Of a stretch of 64,000 nucleotides of DNA, positions 34,550 through 42,893 are shown one piece after another (position 1 is the stretch's first letter; every line of letters starts with the position of its first letter). The notes below the pieces were generated by a model that made no database searches, was not told the origin of the DNA, and saw only the letters and a program-made list of their open reading frames with translations. The position numbers and the translations under genes were made by a program. Location of the stretch: the NCBI RefSeq assembly GCF_900111405.1, contig NZ_FOHJ01000003.1:332613-396612 (forward strand), given 5' to 3'. This stretch comes from Salinibacillus kushneri. GTDB taxonomy: Bacteria > Bacillota > Bacilli > Bacillales > Alkalibacillaceae.

Positions 34550-35572
34550 TTGAACTTGAAAAAGGTGAGTATATTCGTAGTACTTGTCCTTGTCGCTATC
34601 GTTGTCATTATTCCCACAGCTATTGTTACACCCTTTATCGGAGCAGGAACGAATGAAGACTATCAATTAGAAAACGCCACAGCAGAAGATTTACCAGATA
34701 AAAAGAAAGCGGAAGAAGACTCCTATGTCGTGTCTGTTTTTCGGTCACAGGAACAATCCGTTGATGATGTGCCATTGGAACAATATGTTGCTGGAGTTGT
34801 AGCCTCCGAAATGCCTGCTGAATTTGAGTTAGAGGCTTTAAAAGCCCAATCACTTGCAGCGAGAACATACATTGTAAAATATGTTCTTAATGAAGAAGGG
34901 GATGAAAAACAAGATCCCATCACAGACACCGTTCAACATCAGGTATATAAAAGTGAGGAAGAACTGAAGAAGATATGGGGAGGAGATTTTTCCTGGAAAA
35001 TGGAGAAAATCAAGAAAGCTGTCGCTGCGACTAAAGGACAGATTATTACTTATAAAGAGCAGCCCATCACCCCATCCTTTTTCTCCACAAGCAATGGTTA
35101 TACCGAAAATGCCGAGGATTATTGGCAAAATCCAGTTCCTTACTTAGTTAGTGTGGAAAGTCCGTGGGACCAGCAGTCACCTAAGTTTAGAGATCAAAAA
35201 ATTGTAACCATTTCTGAAGCGGAAAAGGCGCTTGGCATTAATTTTGACTCGAATCCGGTTTTAGGAGAAATAAAACGAACAAGCAGCAACCGAGTTGAAA
35301 CCATGAACATTGCAGGTAAACAATTTACCGGTCGTGAAATTCGTGAGGCTCTGAAGCTACAATCGAGTGACTTTAAAGTCGAGCAAAAAAATCAACATCT
35401 CATTTTCACAACTAAAGGAAACGGTCACGGGGTTGGAATGAGCCAATACGGCGCAAATGGTATGGCAAAGGAAGGTCATTCTTACAAAGATATTATCAAA
35501 CATTACTATAAAGATACGTCTATTTCCAAAATTAAGTCAAATGCTGAACGCGTTACGGTACTTAAAAATTAA
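34550..35572 (+). CDS. spoIID: Stage II sporulation protein D
   Basis: Membrane-anchored lytic transglycosylase of the SpoIID-SpoIIM-SpoIIP engulfment complex in the mother cell. 340 residues from a TTG start ten bases after AAAGGAGG. One N-terminal membrane helix (about 5-26), then the SpoIID domain: VPLEQYVAGVVASEMPAEFE with the catalytic glutamate in ASEMP, the segment LKAQSLAARTYIVKY, and the C-terminal GNGHGVGMSQYGANGMAKEG. Expected to be sigma-E dependent; I did not find a clear sigma-E promoter. A terminator follows directly. Confidence 0.97.
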   Translation: MNLKKVSIFVVLVLVAIVVIIPTAIVTPFIGAGTNEDYQLENATAEDLPDKKKAEEDSYVVSVFRSQEQSVDDVPLEQYVAGVVASEMPAEFELEALKAQSLAARTYIVKYVLNEEGDEKQDPITDTVQHQVYKSEEELKKIWGGDFSWKMEKIKKAVAATKGQIITYKEQPITPSFFSTSNGYTENAEDYWQNPVPYLVSVESPWDQQSPKFRDQKIVTISEAEKALGINFDSNPVLGEIKRTSSNRVETMNIAGKQFTGREIREALKLQSSDFKVEQKNQHLIFTTKGNGHGVGMSQYGANGMAKEGHSYKDIIKHYYKDTSISKIKSNAERVTVLKN

Positions 35573-35597
35573 CGGACCACTAGAGGGTCCGTTTTTT
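35571..35597 (+). terminator. Terminator after spoIID
   Basis: AACGGACC pairs with GGTCCGTT around a short loop, followed by TTTTTT. Confidence 0.9.
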
Positions 35598-35623
35598 GTT
35601 AGCGCATGCGGATGGAGTAGATC

Positions 35624-36011
35624 TTGAGGTGGCGGAAACAAATTCGCAGTATGTCTGACCTTCTGTTAAAAGAGCATACACCTAAAAACCAAAACCTTTT
35701 AAAATTGTACTCAATATCTGAATCAGAAATTATTAAGGGTACACGTTGTCCGAGATGCTCAGCATTGTCTGTTGACCGGATAAATGGTAAATGGATTGGC
35801 CATAAGTGTGGATGCACCTCAAAAAAATCACACCTGGAATCTCTTCAGGATTATACCCTGCTTTTCACCCCCCACTATAACCAATCAGCAGTTCCGTGAT
35901 TTTTTCTCTATCTCCAGCCCATCTACTGCATCTAAAATGCTGGCTGCCTTAAAATATGAAAAGGTGGGACACACAAAGGGGACGAAATATCTTATTCCAC
36001 TTCATCATTAA
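35624..36011 (+). pseudogene. Truncated and frameshifted NERD-type protein remnant
   Basis: Two frames read as one protein across a run of six C (35868-35873). Before it: a zinc-ribbon-like TRCPRCSALSVDRINGKW with IGHKCGCTSKKSH and LESLQDYTLLF; after the shift: TITNQQFRDFFSISSPSTA, SKMLAALKYEKVGHTKG. This is the C-terminal region of Bacillaceae NERD (nuclease-related) domain proteins, which are normally around 300 residues. The N-terminal NERD domain is absent: an in-frame TAG at 35618 and the spoIID terminator lie just upstream. So it is 5' truncated, and frameshifted unless the C run is a sequencing error. The family call is from memory of the C-terminal pattern. Confidence 0.6.
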
Positions 36012-36178
36012 AATTTGGAATACTACCCGACCTATAACAGTACTTCCCTTATCTCAAAAGGTATAAAAAATGCTCGGTCTGAAGCCATTATCCAAAAATA
36101 TATATAAACTTTTCCATAAAAAATGCATAAAAAAAGCTGCATTGTCGAAAAATAAGTCCAAAAAATTTAAAAAATGAG

Positions 36179-36208
36179 GTATATATCTTGCTCATTCTGC
36201 TCAGAATG
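36179..36208 (+). promoter_or_regulatory. Sigma-F-type promoter of spoIIQ
   Basis: GTATA (36179-36183), 15 bases, then GCTCAGAATG (36199-36208), one mismatch from the sigma-F consensus GYATA-N15-GGnnAnAnTR. Transcription would start only about 15 bases before the spoIIQ ATG. spoIIQ is a known sigma-F gene in B. subtilis. Confidence 0.65.
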
Positions 36209-36228
36209 GTTGCTGAGGTGGTGATAAA

Positions 36229-37176
36229 ATGAATGAGGAAGGTAAAAAGCCTAACTCTAAAAATTCAGCATGGAGGAAGTTAGTACGCAAAAAGTGGTTT
36301 TATCCAGCAGTTTATTTAACTTTTGCAGCATTGATTTTAACTGGTGTCATCTGGTATCAAAATACAGCGATTGATTTACCAGAGGAATCCCAGGATCAGA
36401 CTGAACTTGATTCAGATAAAACAGATCAGGTTGGTGAACGTCCTGAGGGCGATTCAATTCCAGTTATAGAGCAAGATGAAAAAGTTATGATGCCTGTAGC
36501 AAATGCAGATGAAACGGAGATTGTAACAAAGTTTTATGACTACAATGCATCAGAAAAAGAGCAAAAGCAGGCACTCGTCCTTTACAATAATAAGTATTAC
36601 CAAAGTAAAGGAATTGATATCGCATCATCGAATGAAGAACCATTTGATGTAACAGCAGCATTGAGTGGAAAGGTGACCGATGTTAAAGAAGATCCACTAC
36701 TTGGTATGGTCGTTGAGTTAACACATGAAAATGGTGTAACAACAAACTATGCTAGTTTAGAAGAAGTTACAGTGGATTCTGGTGCAGAGGTTGAACAAGG
36801 TGATGTTTTAGGTACTGCTGGTCAAAACCTATATGGACAAGCAAATGGTATTCATGTACATTTTGAATTGCGTAAAGATGGAACCCGGGTAAATCCGGAA
36901 GAGTATTTCAACAAATCTTTAAGTGACATTAAACTTCCTTCAGACGGTGCAGATGGAACAGAAGAGGATGAAGCAACCGAAGATGAAGCAACAGAAGATG
37001 GAGCAACTGAGGATGAATCATCAGAAGATGAAGGATCCAGTGATGAAACATCTGATCAAGAAGAAAATAACAACAATGACCAAGATGGAACAGAAGATGA
37101 TGGAAACAGTACAGACGAAGAGGATAACTCTACTGATGTACAACCTGAATCTTCCGCATCCTCTGCAACTGCATAA
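36229..37176 (+). CDS. spoIIQ: Stage II sporulation protein Q with long acidic tail
   Basis: Forespore membrane protein that binds SpoIIIAH across the septum, holding the engulfing membranes and forming the feeding-tube channel. One N-terminal helix (about 24-44), then a LytM/M23 domain (about 105-225). The metal site is degenerate: the first ligand position reads SKGIDIAS with Ser where active enzymes have His, while the later HVHFEL is kept, as in SpoIIQ of other Bacilli. The last ~75 residues are an Asp/Glu/Thr/Ser-rich tail containing repeats such as TEDEATEDEATEDGA, making it (315 residues) longer than the ~283 of B. subtilis. A sigma-F-type promoter lies just upstream. Confidence 0.95.
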   Translation: MNEEGKKPNSKNSAWRKLVRKKWFYPAVYLTFAALILTGVIWYQNTAIDLPEESQDQTELDSDKTDQVGERPEGDSIPVIEQDEKVMMPVANADETEIVTKFYDYNASEKEQKQALVLYNNKYYQSKGIDIASSNEEPFDVTAALSGKVTDVKEDPLLGMVVELTHENGVTTNYASLEEVTVDSGAEVEQGDVLGTAGQNLYGQANGIHVHFELRKDGTRVNPEEYFNKSLSDIKLPSDGADGTEEDEATEDEATEDGATEDESSEDEGSSDETSDQEENNNNDQDGTEDDGNSTDEEDNSTDVQPESSASSATA

Positions 37177-37187
37177 TCTATGAAAGA

Positions 37188-37243
37188 AAGACTGTCTCCA
37201 GTCCCCTTTGTAAAGAATATAAGGGGGAGGCAGTCTTTTTTTT
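37188..37243 (+). terminator. Terminator after spoIIQ
   Basis: AAGACTGTCTCC and CCCCTT on the left pair with AAGGGG and GGAGGCAGTCTT on the right (small bulges), followed by eight T. Confidence 0.88.
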
Positions 37244-37551
37244 GGTATAGGACATGATAAAGGGAAAGCTTTTATGGATGAAATTTCAGGAATGGCCCTT
37301 CGTCAGACCTCCAATCAATCCCCAGAGACTAGCAGAACTTCTTTCACCTCCGTACATCACTAAAATCGAGCATTTCCCGCTTTTGTTCTAGTATTAAAAA
37401 ATGATAAACTATATTTTGATGCCAAGATCGTCCGAATGTGATTGTTAAAAAATAGCTACTTATAGAAAAACAAGATACACGATTTCCTTTTTGAATAGGG
37501 CTGTTTCCATTTTTAAAAAGTGAATTTATTTTATAGGATGCTATACAAGCT

Positions 37552-37597
37552 GGTGAAATACACGTAGACTCCTGCGGAAAGCGTAGTTTATTTCACC
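37552..37597. repeat. Remnant of a Bacillaceae interspersed repeat
   Basis: GGTGAAATA (37552-37560) and TATTTCACC (37589-37597) enclose GTAGACTCCTGCGGAAAGCG, the core word of the same repeat class seen at 25554-25747. Only about 46 bases are kept. Confidence 0.55.
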
Positions 37598-37651
37598 TGT
37601 GGCGGAGAAAAGCAACCAAACAATGGTAAAACAATCTTGAATATAATCTAT

Positions 37652-37677
37652 ATGGTGATAAATTCGTCTTTCACCAT
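37652..37677. promoter_or_regulatory. Inverted repeat upstream of the MFS transporter
   Basis: ATGGTGA (37652-37658) and TCACCAT (37671-37677) with a 12-base spacer, immediately before a TATAAT (37682-37687) preceded by TG-like sequence. The location suits an operator, but no regulator gene is adjacent and the -35 region is poor. Confidence 0.35.
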
Positions 37678-37754
37678 TATGTATAATGACAACAGTAATT
37701 TATGGACAATAAAAAATTTTACTTCTGAGTTAAGGATGGATTGGGGTTGATGAA

Positions 37755-38954
37755 TTGCAGGTAAATGAAATCGAAGAACATGCATATTCTATGAAGGATG
37801 GTTATTTTTGGCGAATTACTATTAGTCTGGCACTGGCGTCTTTTTTTGTATTTGCCGGAATGTATGCAACCCAACCACTTTTACCTTTATTTGTAAAAGA
37901 ATTCAATGTCTCTGTATCCGTTTCAACTCTTTCCTTATCATTGACGATTATTGGCCTAATTATAGGATTGATTGTACTTGGATTTTTATCAGATCGTAAC
38001 GGTCGAACGAGTTTTATTAAACTATCATTAGCGGGAGCAGCCATTCCGTTTATTATCATGCCATTATCCCATTCGTTTCTTTTATTGCTGATTTTACGTC
38101 TTATGCAAGGATTTGCATTAGCGGGGCTTCCTGCTGCTGCTCTTGCATATCTCATGGAAGAGATTGATAAAAGCAGTCTTCCTGTAGCTACTGCCCTGTA
38201 TATTTCCAGTAATGCACTTGGAGGCATGGTGGGACGTGTAATGACGGGTTATCTTTCCGATCATGTTTCCTGGGAAAATGCTTTTTACATATTAGGGGCT
38301 GTTGGTTTTATCGTTTTATTAGCGGTATTATTCATGCTTCCTGATTCCCGTTTTTTTACTCCGAGTAAAGCAACCTTTTCAGAGGATATGAAGGGATTTT
38401 TCTATCATTTCAAAAATCCAGGGTTGTTATTCATTTGTGGTATAGGGGTTGTTTTGCAGCTTTCTTTTACCGGGATATGGACATATTTGCCCTTCTATAT
38501 GGAGGCCCCCCCATTTACACTATCTTTAGAAGCCATATCGTATATGTTTTTAGCCTATGGATTTGGGGTTATAGGTTCTCCCATTGCCGGATGGCTTGCG
38601 GGGCGCTTTGGGCTTGTTGTCATCCGTCAAATCGGGATTATCGTTATGACTTTAGGGGCACTAATGACACTGTTTCCATCTCTTTGGATTATAATGATTG
38701 GACTTTGTGTAACCTGTCTCGGATTTTTTACTGCCCATTCGCTAACCGCCTCATCAGTAGGAATGGAGGTAAGTCATCATAAAGGAAGTGCTTCCAGTCT
38801 ATATCTTGTATCCTATTATATCGGTGTTTCTTTAGGCAGCTCTGCGATTGGACCGTTGTGGAATGGTTTGGGCTGGCAGGGACTAATTATTACACTAGGG
38901 TTCATCCCAGTTATTTATATCATCATTATGGTTTTATATAAGAAAAATAAGTAA
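37755..38954 (+). CDS. Major facilitator superfamily transporter
   Basis: 399-residue, 12-helix MFS protein. The loop 2-3 motif is FLSDRNGRTSFIKL, and the second-half equivalent is WLAGRFGLVVIRQIG. The N-terminal segment FAGMYATQPLLPLFVKEFNV and the loop with DHVSWENAFYILG resemble the YnfM/arabinose-efflux-like proton-driven exporters. Substrate unknown. The start is uncertain: TTG 37755 follows GGGGTTGA; ATG 37791 has no binding site. Convergent with the DASS transporter and sharing a bidirectional terminator. Confidence 0.85.
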   Translation: MQVNEIEEHAYSMKDGYFWRITISLALASFFVFAGMYATQPLLPLFVKEFNVSVSVSTLSLSLTIIGLIIGLIVLGFLSDRNGRTSFIKLSLAGAAIPFIIMPLSHSFLLLLILRLMQGFALAGLPAAALAYLMEEIDKSSLPVATALYISSNALGGMVGRVMTGYLSDHVSWENAFYILGAVGFIVLLAVLFMLPDSRFFTPSKATFSEDMKGFFYHFKNPGLLFICGIGVVLQLSFTGIWTYLPFYMEAPPFTLSLEAISYMFLAYGFGVIGSPIAGWLAGRFGLVVIRQIGIIVMTLGALMTLFPSLWIIMIGLCVTCLGFFTAHSLTASSVGMEVSHHKGSASSLYLVSYYIGVSLGSSAIGPLWNGLGWQGLIITLGFIPVIYIIIMVLYKKNK

Positions 38955-38984
38955 CATGATAAATAGACTTGTAACTATGTGAAA

Positions 38985-39034
38985 AAGCTGCAACCTCAAT
39001 GGACTAAATAACTCAGACATTGAGGTGCAGCTTC
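38985..39034. terminator. Bidirectional terminator
   Basis: A 17-bp perfect stem, AAGCTGCAACCTCAATG-type left arm (38985-39001) against its complement (39018-39034), lies between two convergent genes, with A-rich sequence on one side and T-rich on the other. Confidence 0.88.
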
Positions 39035-39037
39035 ATT

Positions 39038-40693
39038 TTAGTTATGCTGCATTATTTGCGGGATTTCGGATAAATCAATTCCCCAAGCGACAGGGAGCCA
39101 GTAGTAAATAGCGAGTGAAACAATCACTATACCGATGATGTTCAGACCAACACCAGCTTTCGCCATATCTGGAATCCGCAAATAACCTGAACCAAACACG
39201 ACAGCATTTGGAGGTGTGGCAACAGGCAGCATGAATGCACTTGAAGCTGCAACCCCTGCTGCCACCATAACCGCATAGGGATGAATACCTAATGCAACAG
39301 CGAGTGATGCCATAATTGGATACATCATATTGGCGGTTGCTGTATTTGATGTCACTTCGGTTAGGAAAATAACCATGGCCGTTACGGCAAGTAATATGAT
39401 AAAGATATTCACGCCTTCCAGAACGCTTAATTGATTTCCAATCCATTCAGAAAGTCCGGAACCACTGAATCCACTTGCAATAGCGAGACCTCCACCAAAT
39501 AATAATAGAATTCCCCATGGAAGTTTAACCGCTGTATCCCAGTCTAGCAGATGGTCACCTTTTTGATTTTTGGATGGAATAATGAAAAGAATAACGGCGG
39601 CAGTCATGGCAATAATGGCATCGTTAATATTTTCATTAATTTCAGTCAGAACAAAAGAACGACTAATCCATGATAAAGCTGCCAGGACAAATACAACCAA
39701 AACCCATTTTTCTTCAAAGGATGCACTTCCTAATTTCTTTTTTTCATCTTGAATGACTTGTCTTCCACCAGGCAGTTGTTTGATTTTTAAAGGATAAGAT
39801 ACTTTCACGAGATAAAACCAAATGATAAAAATAAAGAGCCATGCGATTGGTACACCAAAAAGCATCCATTCTGCAAACGATAGCTCGATCCCATACATGT
39901 TGCTAATCGCGCCTGCTAATGCAGTATTTGGCGGGGTGCCAATTAAAGTAGCAATTCCCCCTACAGAAGCGGAGTAAGCAATACCCAGCATAAGTGCTTT
40001 ACCAAATCCAAAGTTTTCTTTGGATGTATCGATGGAATCCTCATGTTTTAACTGATCAGATACTTGATAAATGATGGCAAGCCCAATGGGAACCATCATC
40101 ATCGCAGTGGCTGTATTGGAAATCCACATGGATAAAAATCCAGTCGCCACCATAAATCCAAGAACGATTCGCTCTGCATTCGTACCAATAACTGAAATAA
40201 TCGATAGGGCCATTCGTTTATGAAGATTCCATTTTTCCATGGCTAAGGCAATCATGAACCCGCCCATAAATAGAAAAATGGTATCATCACCATAAGAAGA
40301 TGTGGTTGTATCAACATCTAAACCGCCAGTTAATGGAAAAAGGATGATGGGGAGTAAGGATGTAACGGGAATAGGAACGGCTTCAGTTATCCACCAGACG
40401 GCAATCCATAGTGTACAGGCCAGCACAGCATTTCCGGCGTCTGGCAGTCCCTGTGGATGAAAAAATAAAATGGTTAAAATAAAAAGAACAGGGCCCAGGA
40501 CTAGTCCAATGATTTGTGCTGGTTTAAATGACCTATTCCCTTCTCCATTTCCATTATTATGACTTCCACTTAGGGTGTTAGGATTTGTACTTTCAGAACC
40601 CATTTCGGATGAATTAGGCTGAACGAAAAAACGCAACATTTCCTTTGCCTGATTATGCTTTTCCCATAACCAATTCCAAGTAGCTACGATCAT
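39038..40693 (-). CDS. DASS/SLC13 family anion transporter
   Basis: 551-residue sodium-coupled carboxylate (or other divalent anion) transporter. About 12 helices after a hydrophilic N-terminal extension of ~60 residues rich in Asn, Ser and Gly. Both halves carry the substrate and sodium-binding SNT motif: WISNTATAMMMVPIGLAI and EVTSNTATANMMYPIMASL, and the C-terminal half has FMLPVATPPNAVVFGSG. Dicarboxylates such as malate or succinate are likely substrates, but this is inference from family. The ATG at 40693 has AAGGAG eight bases upstream. A perfect cre site overlaps the probable -35 box, predicting CcpA-dependent glucose repression. Confidence 0.9.
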   Translation of the reverse strand: MIVATWNWLWEKHNQAKEMLRFFVQPNSSEMGSESTNPNTLSGSHNNGNGEGNRSFKPAQIIGLVLGPVLFILTILFFHPQGLPDAGNAVLACTLWIAVWWITEAVPIPVTSLLPIILFPLTGGLDVDTTTSSYGDDTIFLFMGGFMIALAMEKWNLHKRMALSIISVIGTNAERIVLGFMVATGFLSMWISNTATAMMMVPIGLAIIYQVSDQLKHEDSIDTSKENFGFGKALMLGIAYSASVGGIATLIGTPPNTALAGAISNMYGIELSFAEWMLFGVPIAWLFIFIIWFYLVKVSYPLKIKQLPGGRQVIQDEKKKLGSASFEEKWVLVVFVLAALSWISRSFVLTEINENINDAIIAMTAAVILFIIPSKNQKGDHLLDWDTAVKLPWGILLLFGGGLAIASGFSGSGLSEWIGNQLSVLEGVNIFIILLAVTAMVIFLTEVTSNTATANMMYPIMASLAVALGIHPYAVMVAAGVAASSAFMLPVATPPNAVVFGSGYLRIPDMAKAGVGLNIIGIVIVSLAIYYWLPVAWGIDLSEIPQIMQHN

Positions 40694-40746
40694 AAAAACA
40701 TCTCCTTGTTGAAAGACTAGTATTCTTTAAATTTAAAAAATTTGTA

Positions 40747-40769
40747 ACTATTATTGTAAACGTTATCAA
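40747..40769 (-). promoter_or_regulatory. cre site over the -35 of the DASS transporter promoter
   Basis: TGTAAACGTTATCA (40755-40768) matches the CcpA consensus TGWAANCGNTNWCA at every position. On the minus strand TTGATA (40769-40764), 17 bases and TACAAA make a plausible sigma-A promoter whose -35 lies inside the cre site, so CcpA bound there should block initiation. Confidence 0.75.
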
Positions 40770-41162
40770 AAAATAGTAATTTTTTAAAGAGATTTTAAAC
40801 CTAAAAATAAAAGATTCCATTTCAACCAACATGTCCAATCACCATTTCCATGGCCGCACCTTCACTCCCATAACGAAACCACAGGTGAAAACGCCACCCA
40901 GGTTAATCCATTCCCTCTTTAAAATCCAACAAACACCTTGTCCCACTTGAATTTTAAGCATATTCTCGTCTTGGTGTTAATAAAATGTTACAAACAAACT
41001 CAAAGAAAGGTTTGAGGTGGGAAAGTGTGTGTTGCAGCAAAGAATTAGAAGCGAAAGAAAATGGACTCCTAGATGATGGGCAAGTTTTTTGCAAATATCC
41101 CAGAAAAATCACCTTGTCTCATTTCACGCCTTTAAGAGATCCAACTCAGGGAGGCGAGTGGT
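40770..41162. other. Non-coding gap before spoIIID
   Basis: About 390 bases between the divergent DASS transporter and spoIIID. A 97-codon open frame starting at 40985 overlaps spoIIID in another frame and has no family resemblance. I could not find a convincing sigma-E promoter for spoIIID. Confidence 0.45.
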
Positions 41163-41432
41163 GTGCACGATTACATCAAAGAACGTACGACCAAGATAGG
41201 AAGATATATCGTGGAGACAAGGAAGACGGTCCGGGTGATCGCGAAAGAATTTGGCGTTTCCAAGAGTACGGTTCATAAAGACTTAACCGAGCGACTGCCA
41301 GAGATTAATCCAGAGCTTTGGAAGGAAGTGAAAGAAATTTTAACCTACCATAAGTCGATTCGACATCTGCGTGGTGGGGCCGCAACGAAGAAAAAATATA
41401 ATGATGAGGATAAAAAAGAACCGATATCGTAA
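41163..41432 (+). CDS. spoIIID: Sporulation transcriptional regulator SpoIIID
   Basis: Small DNA-binding protein that activates or represses many sigma-E and sigma-K genes in the mother cell. 89 residues from a GTG start behind GGGAGGCG. The sequence is near-identical to B. subtilis over its length: MHDYIKERTTKIGRYIVE, then the helix-turn-helix VRVIAKEFGVSKSTVHKDL (about 22-40), and the basic C-terminal HKSIRHLRGGAATKKKY that contacts DNA. It precedes mbl as in B. subtilis, but with a 430-base gap. Confidence 0.97.
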   Translation: MHDYIKERTTKIGRYIVETRKTVRVIAKEFGVSKSTVHKDLTERLPEINPELWKEVKEILTYHKSIRHLRGGAATKKKYNDEDKKEPIS

Positions 41433-41864
41433 CATTTCTTTTTCCATTATGAAAACGAATGAAACATCCTTTAAGGTAGTTAACGCGAAAGCATTTTAAG
41501 AATCAGAAGGTAAAGACAGCTCTGTAAAACATCAGGACTAATGTGCCAGGACTAAGAACCTAACACTTGAACAAACACTCCTTTTAGCCAATACTGCATC
41601 GTCAATAAATATCCACCCTAATAACCCAATCATCTCTTAGTGCAGAGCCCCCGAAGCGATAGTTCTCCCGCAATATTAATCAAAAAGCATAAGTCCAGAT
41701 TATCCGTTTCATCCCTAGGTGCTTCCACTTTACCATATATGGTAAAAATTTTTCGGGAAAATATGAGACGATATGACAATGTTTATGTTAAAATGTAGAA
41801 ATAGAGTGTGTGATTACGGATAATTTAAAAATGTACAAAGTTACACAGGGAGGACGAATGGTTC
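41433..41864. other. Non-coding gap between spoIIID and mbl
   Basis: 432 bases with no supported gene. It includes a short palindrome ACCATATATGGT at about 41741 and AT-rich promoter-like sequence near 41775-41805 (ATGACA, TAGAAA), too weak to call. No terminator with a clear stem was identified. Confidence 0.4.
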
Positions 41865-42863
41865 ATGTTTTCACGGGATATTGGAATAGATCTTGGAACA
41901 GCTAATGTGTTGATACATGTTAAGGGAAAAGGCGTTGTATTAAACGAACCATCAGTTGTTGCTATGGATCGAAGCACAGGTAAAGTTTTGGAAGTCGGCG
42001 AAGCAGCCCGGCGTATGATTGGACGTACTCCAGGTAACATAGTCGCGATTCGCCCGTTAAAAGATGGCGTCATTGCTGATTTTGACGTGACAGAAGCCAT
42101 GTTAAGATATTTTATTGAAAAAATCAATGTAAGAGGCTTCTTGTCAAAGCCACGAATTTTAGTTTGCTGCCCAACGAATATCACAAAAGTTGAACAAAAG
42201 GCAATAAAAGAGGCGACTGAGAAAAGCGGCGGCAAAAAAGTCTATCTTGAAGAAGAACCAAAAGTGGCTGCCATTGGGGCAGGCATGGAGATTTTTCAGC
42301 CAAGCGGTAATTTAGTATTGGATATAGGCGGTGGAACAACGGACATAGCTGTATTGTCTATGGGAGATATTGTCACCGCCTCCTCGATTAAAATGGCTGG
42401 GGATACATTTGATAACGAAATCATGCAATACATAAAGCGTAAGTACAAGCTAATGATTGGCGATCGTACAGCTGAAGATATCAAAATAAATGTGGCTACG
42501 GTATTTCCGGACAACCGCTATGAAGAAATGGATATTCGAGGTCGGGATCTTGTAACTGGGCTGCCGCGTACCATTACGGTTAATTCAGAGGAAATTAATG
42601 AGGCTCTTGCCGAAACGGTTTCGCTAATTGTACAATCTGCAAGAACCGTACTGGAGCGTACACCACCAGAGCTATCTGCAGATATTATTGACCGGGGTGC
42701 TATTTTAACCGGTGGTGGAGCATTATTGAACGGATTGGACCAGCTCCTTTCTGAAGAGCTTAAAGTACCAGTTATTATTGCAGAAGAACCAATGTATTGT
42801 GTGGCAAAAGGGACAGGCCTTATGCTTGACCAAATTGAAAAATTATCGAAAGTGAAAAATTAA
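41865..42863 (+). CDS. mbl: MreB-like cell-shape protein Mbl
   Basis: Actin homologue that guides lateral wall synthesis in rods. 332 residues. ATPase phosphate loops FSRDIGIDLGTANVLIHV and LVLDIGGGTTDIAVLSMGD and the adenosine motif LTGGGALLNGLDQLL are intact. The order spoIIID-mbl-flhO identifies it as Mbl rather than MreB or MreBH. GGGAGGA lies ten bases before the ATG. Confidence 0.96.
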   Translation: MFSRDIGIDLGTANVLIHVKGKGVVLNEPSVVAMDRSTGKVLEVGEAARRMIGRTPGNIVAIRPLKDGVIADFDVTEAMLRYFIEKINVRGFLSKPRILVCCPTNITKVEQKAIKEATEKSGGKKVYLEEEPKVAAIGAGMEIFQPSGNLVLDIGGGTTDIAVLSMGDIVTASSIKMAGDTFDNEIMQYIKRKYKLMIGDRTAEDIKINVATVFPDNRYEEMDIRGRDLVTGLPRTITVNSEEINEALAETVSLIVQSARTVLERTPPELSADIIDRGAILTGGGALLNGLDQLLSEELKVPVIIAEEPMYCVAKGTGLMLDQIEKLSKVKN

Positions 42864-42893
42864 CGTAGACTTGCCCTATAGGAGGCGGAAACG

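Larger units (their letters stand above)
37244..37754. other. Non-coding gap between spoIIQ and the MFS gene
   Basis: About 510 bases with no supported gene. It contains a short repeat remnant (37552-37597) and an inverted repeat near the MFS gene (37652-37677), listed separately; the remainder shows no further feature. Confidence 0.5.

Noticed and set aside
40985..41278. 97-codon ORF overlapping the spoIIID start
   Set aside because: No good start site and no recognisable family; overlaps a near-perfectly conserved gene in another frame.
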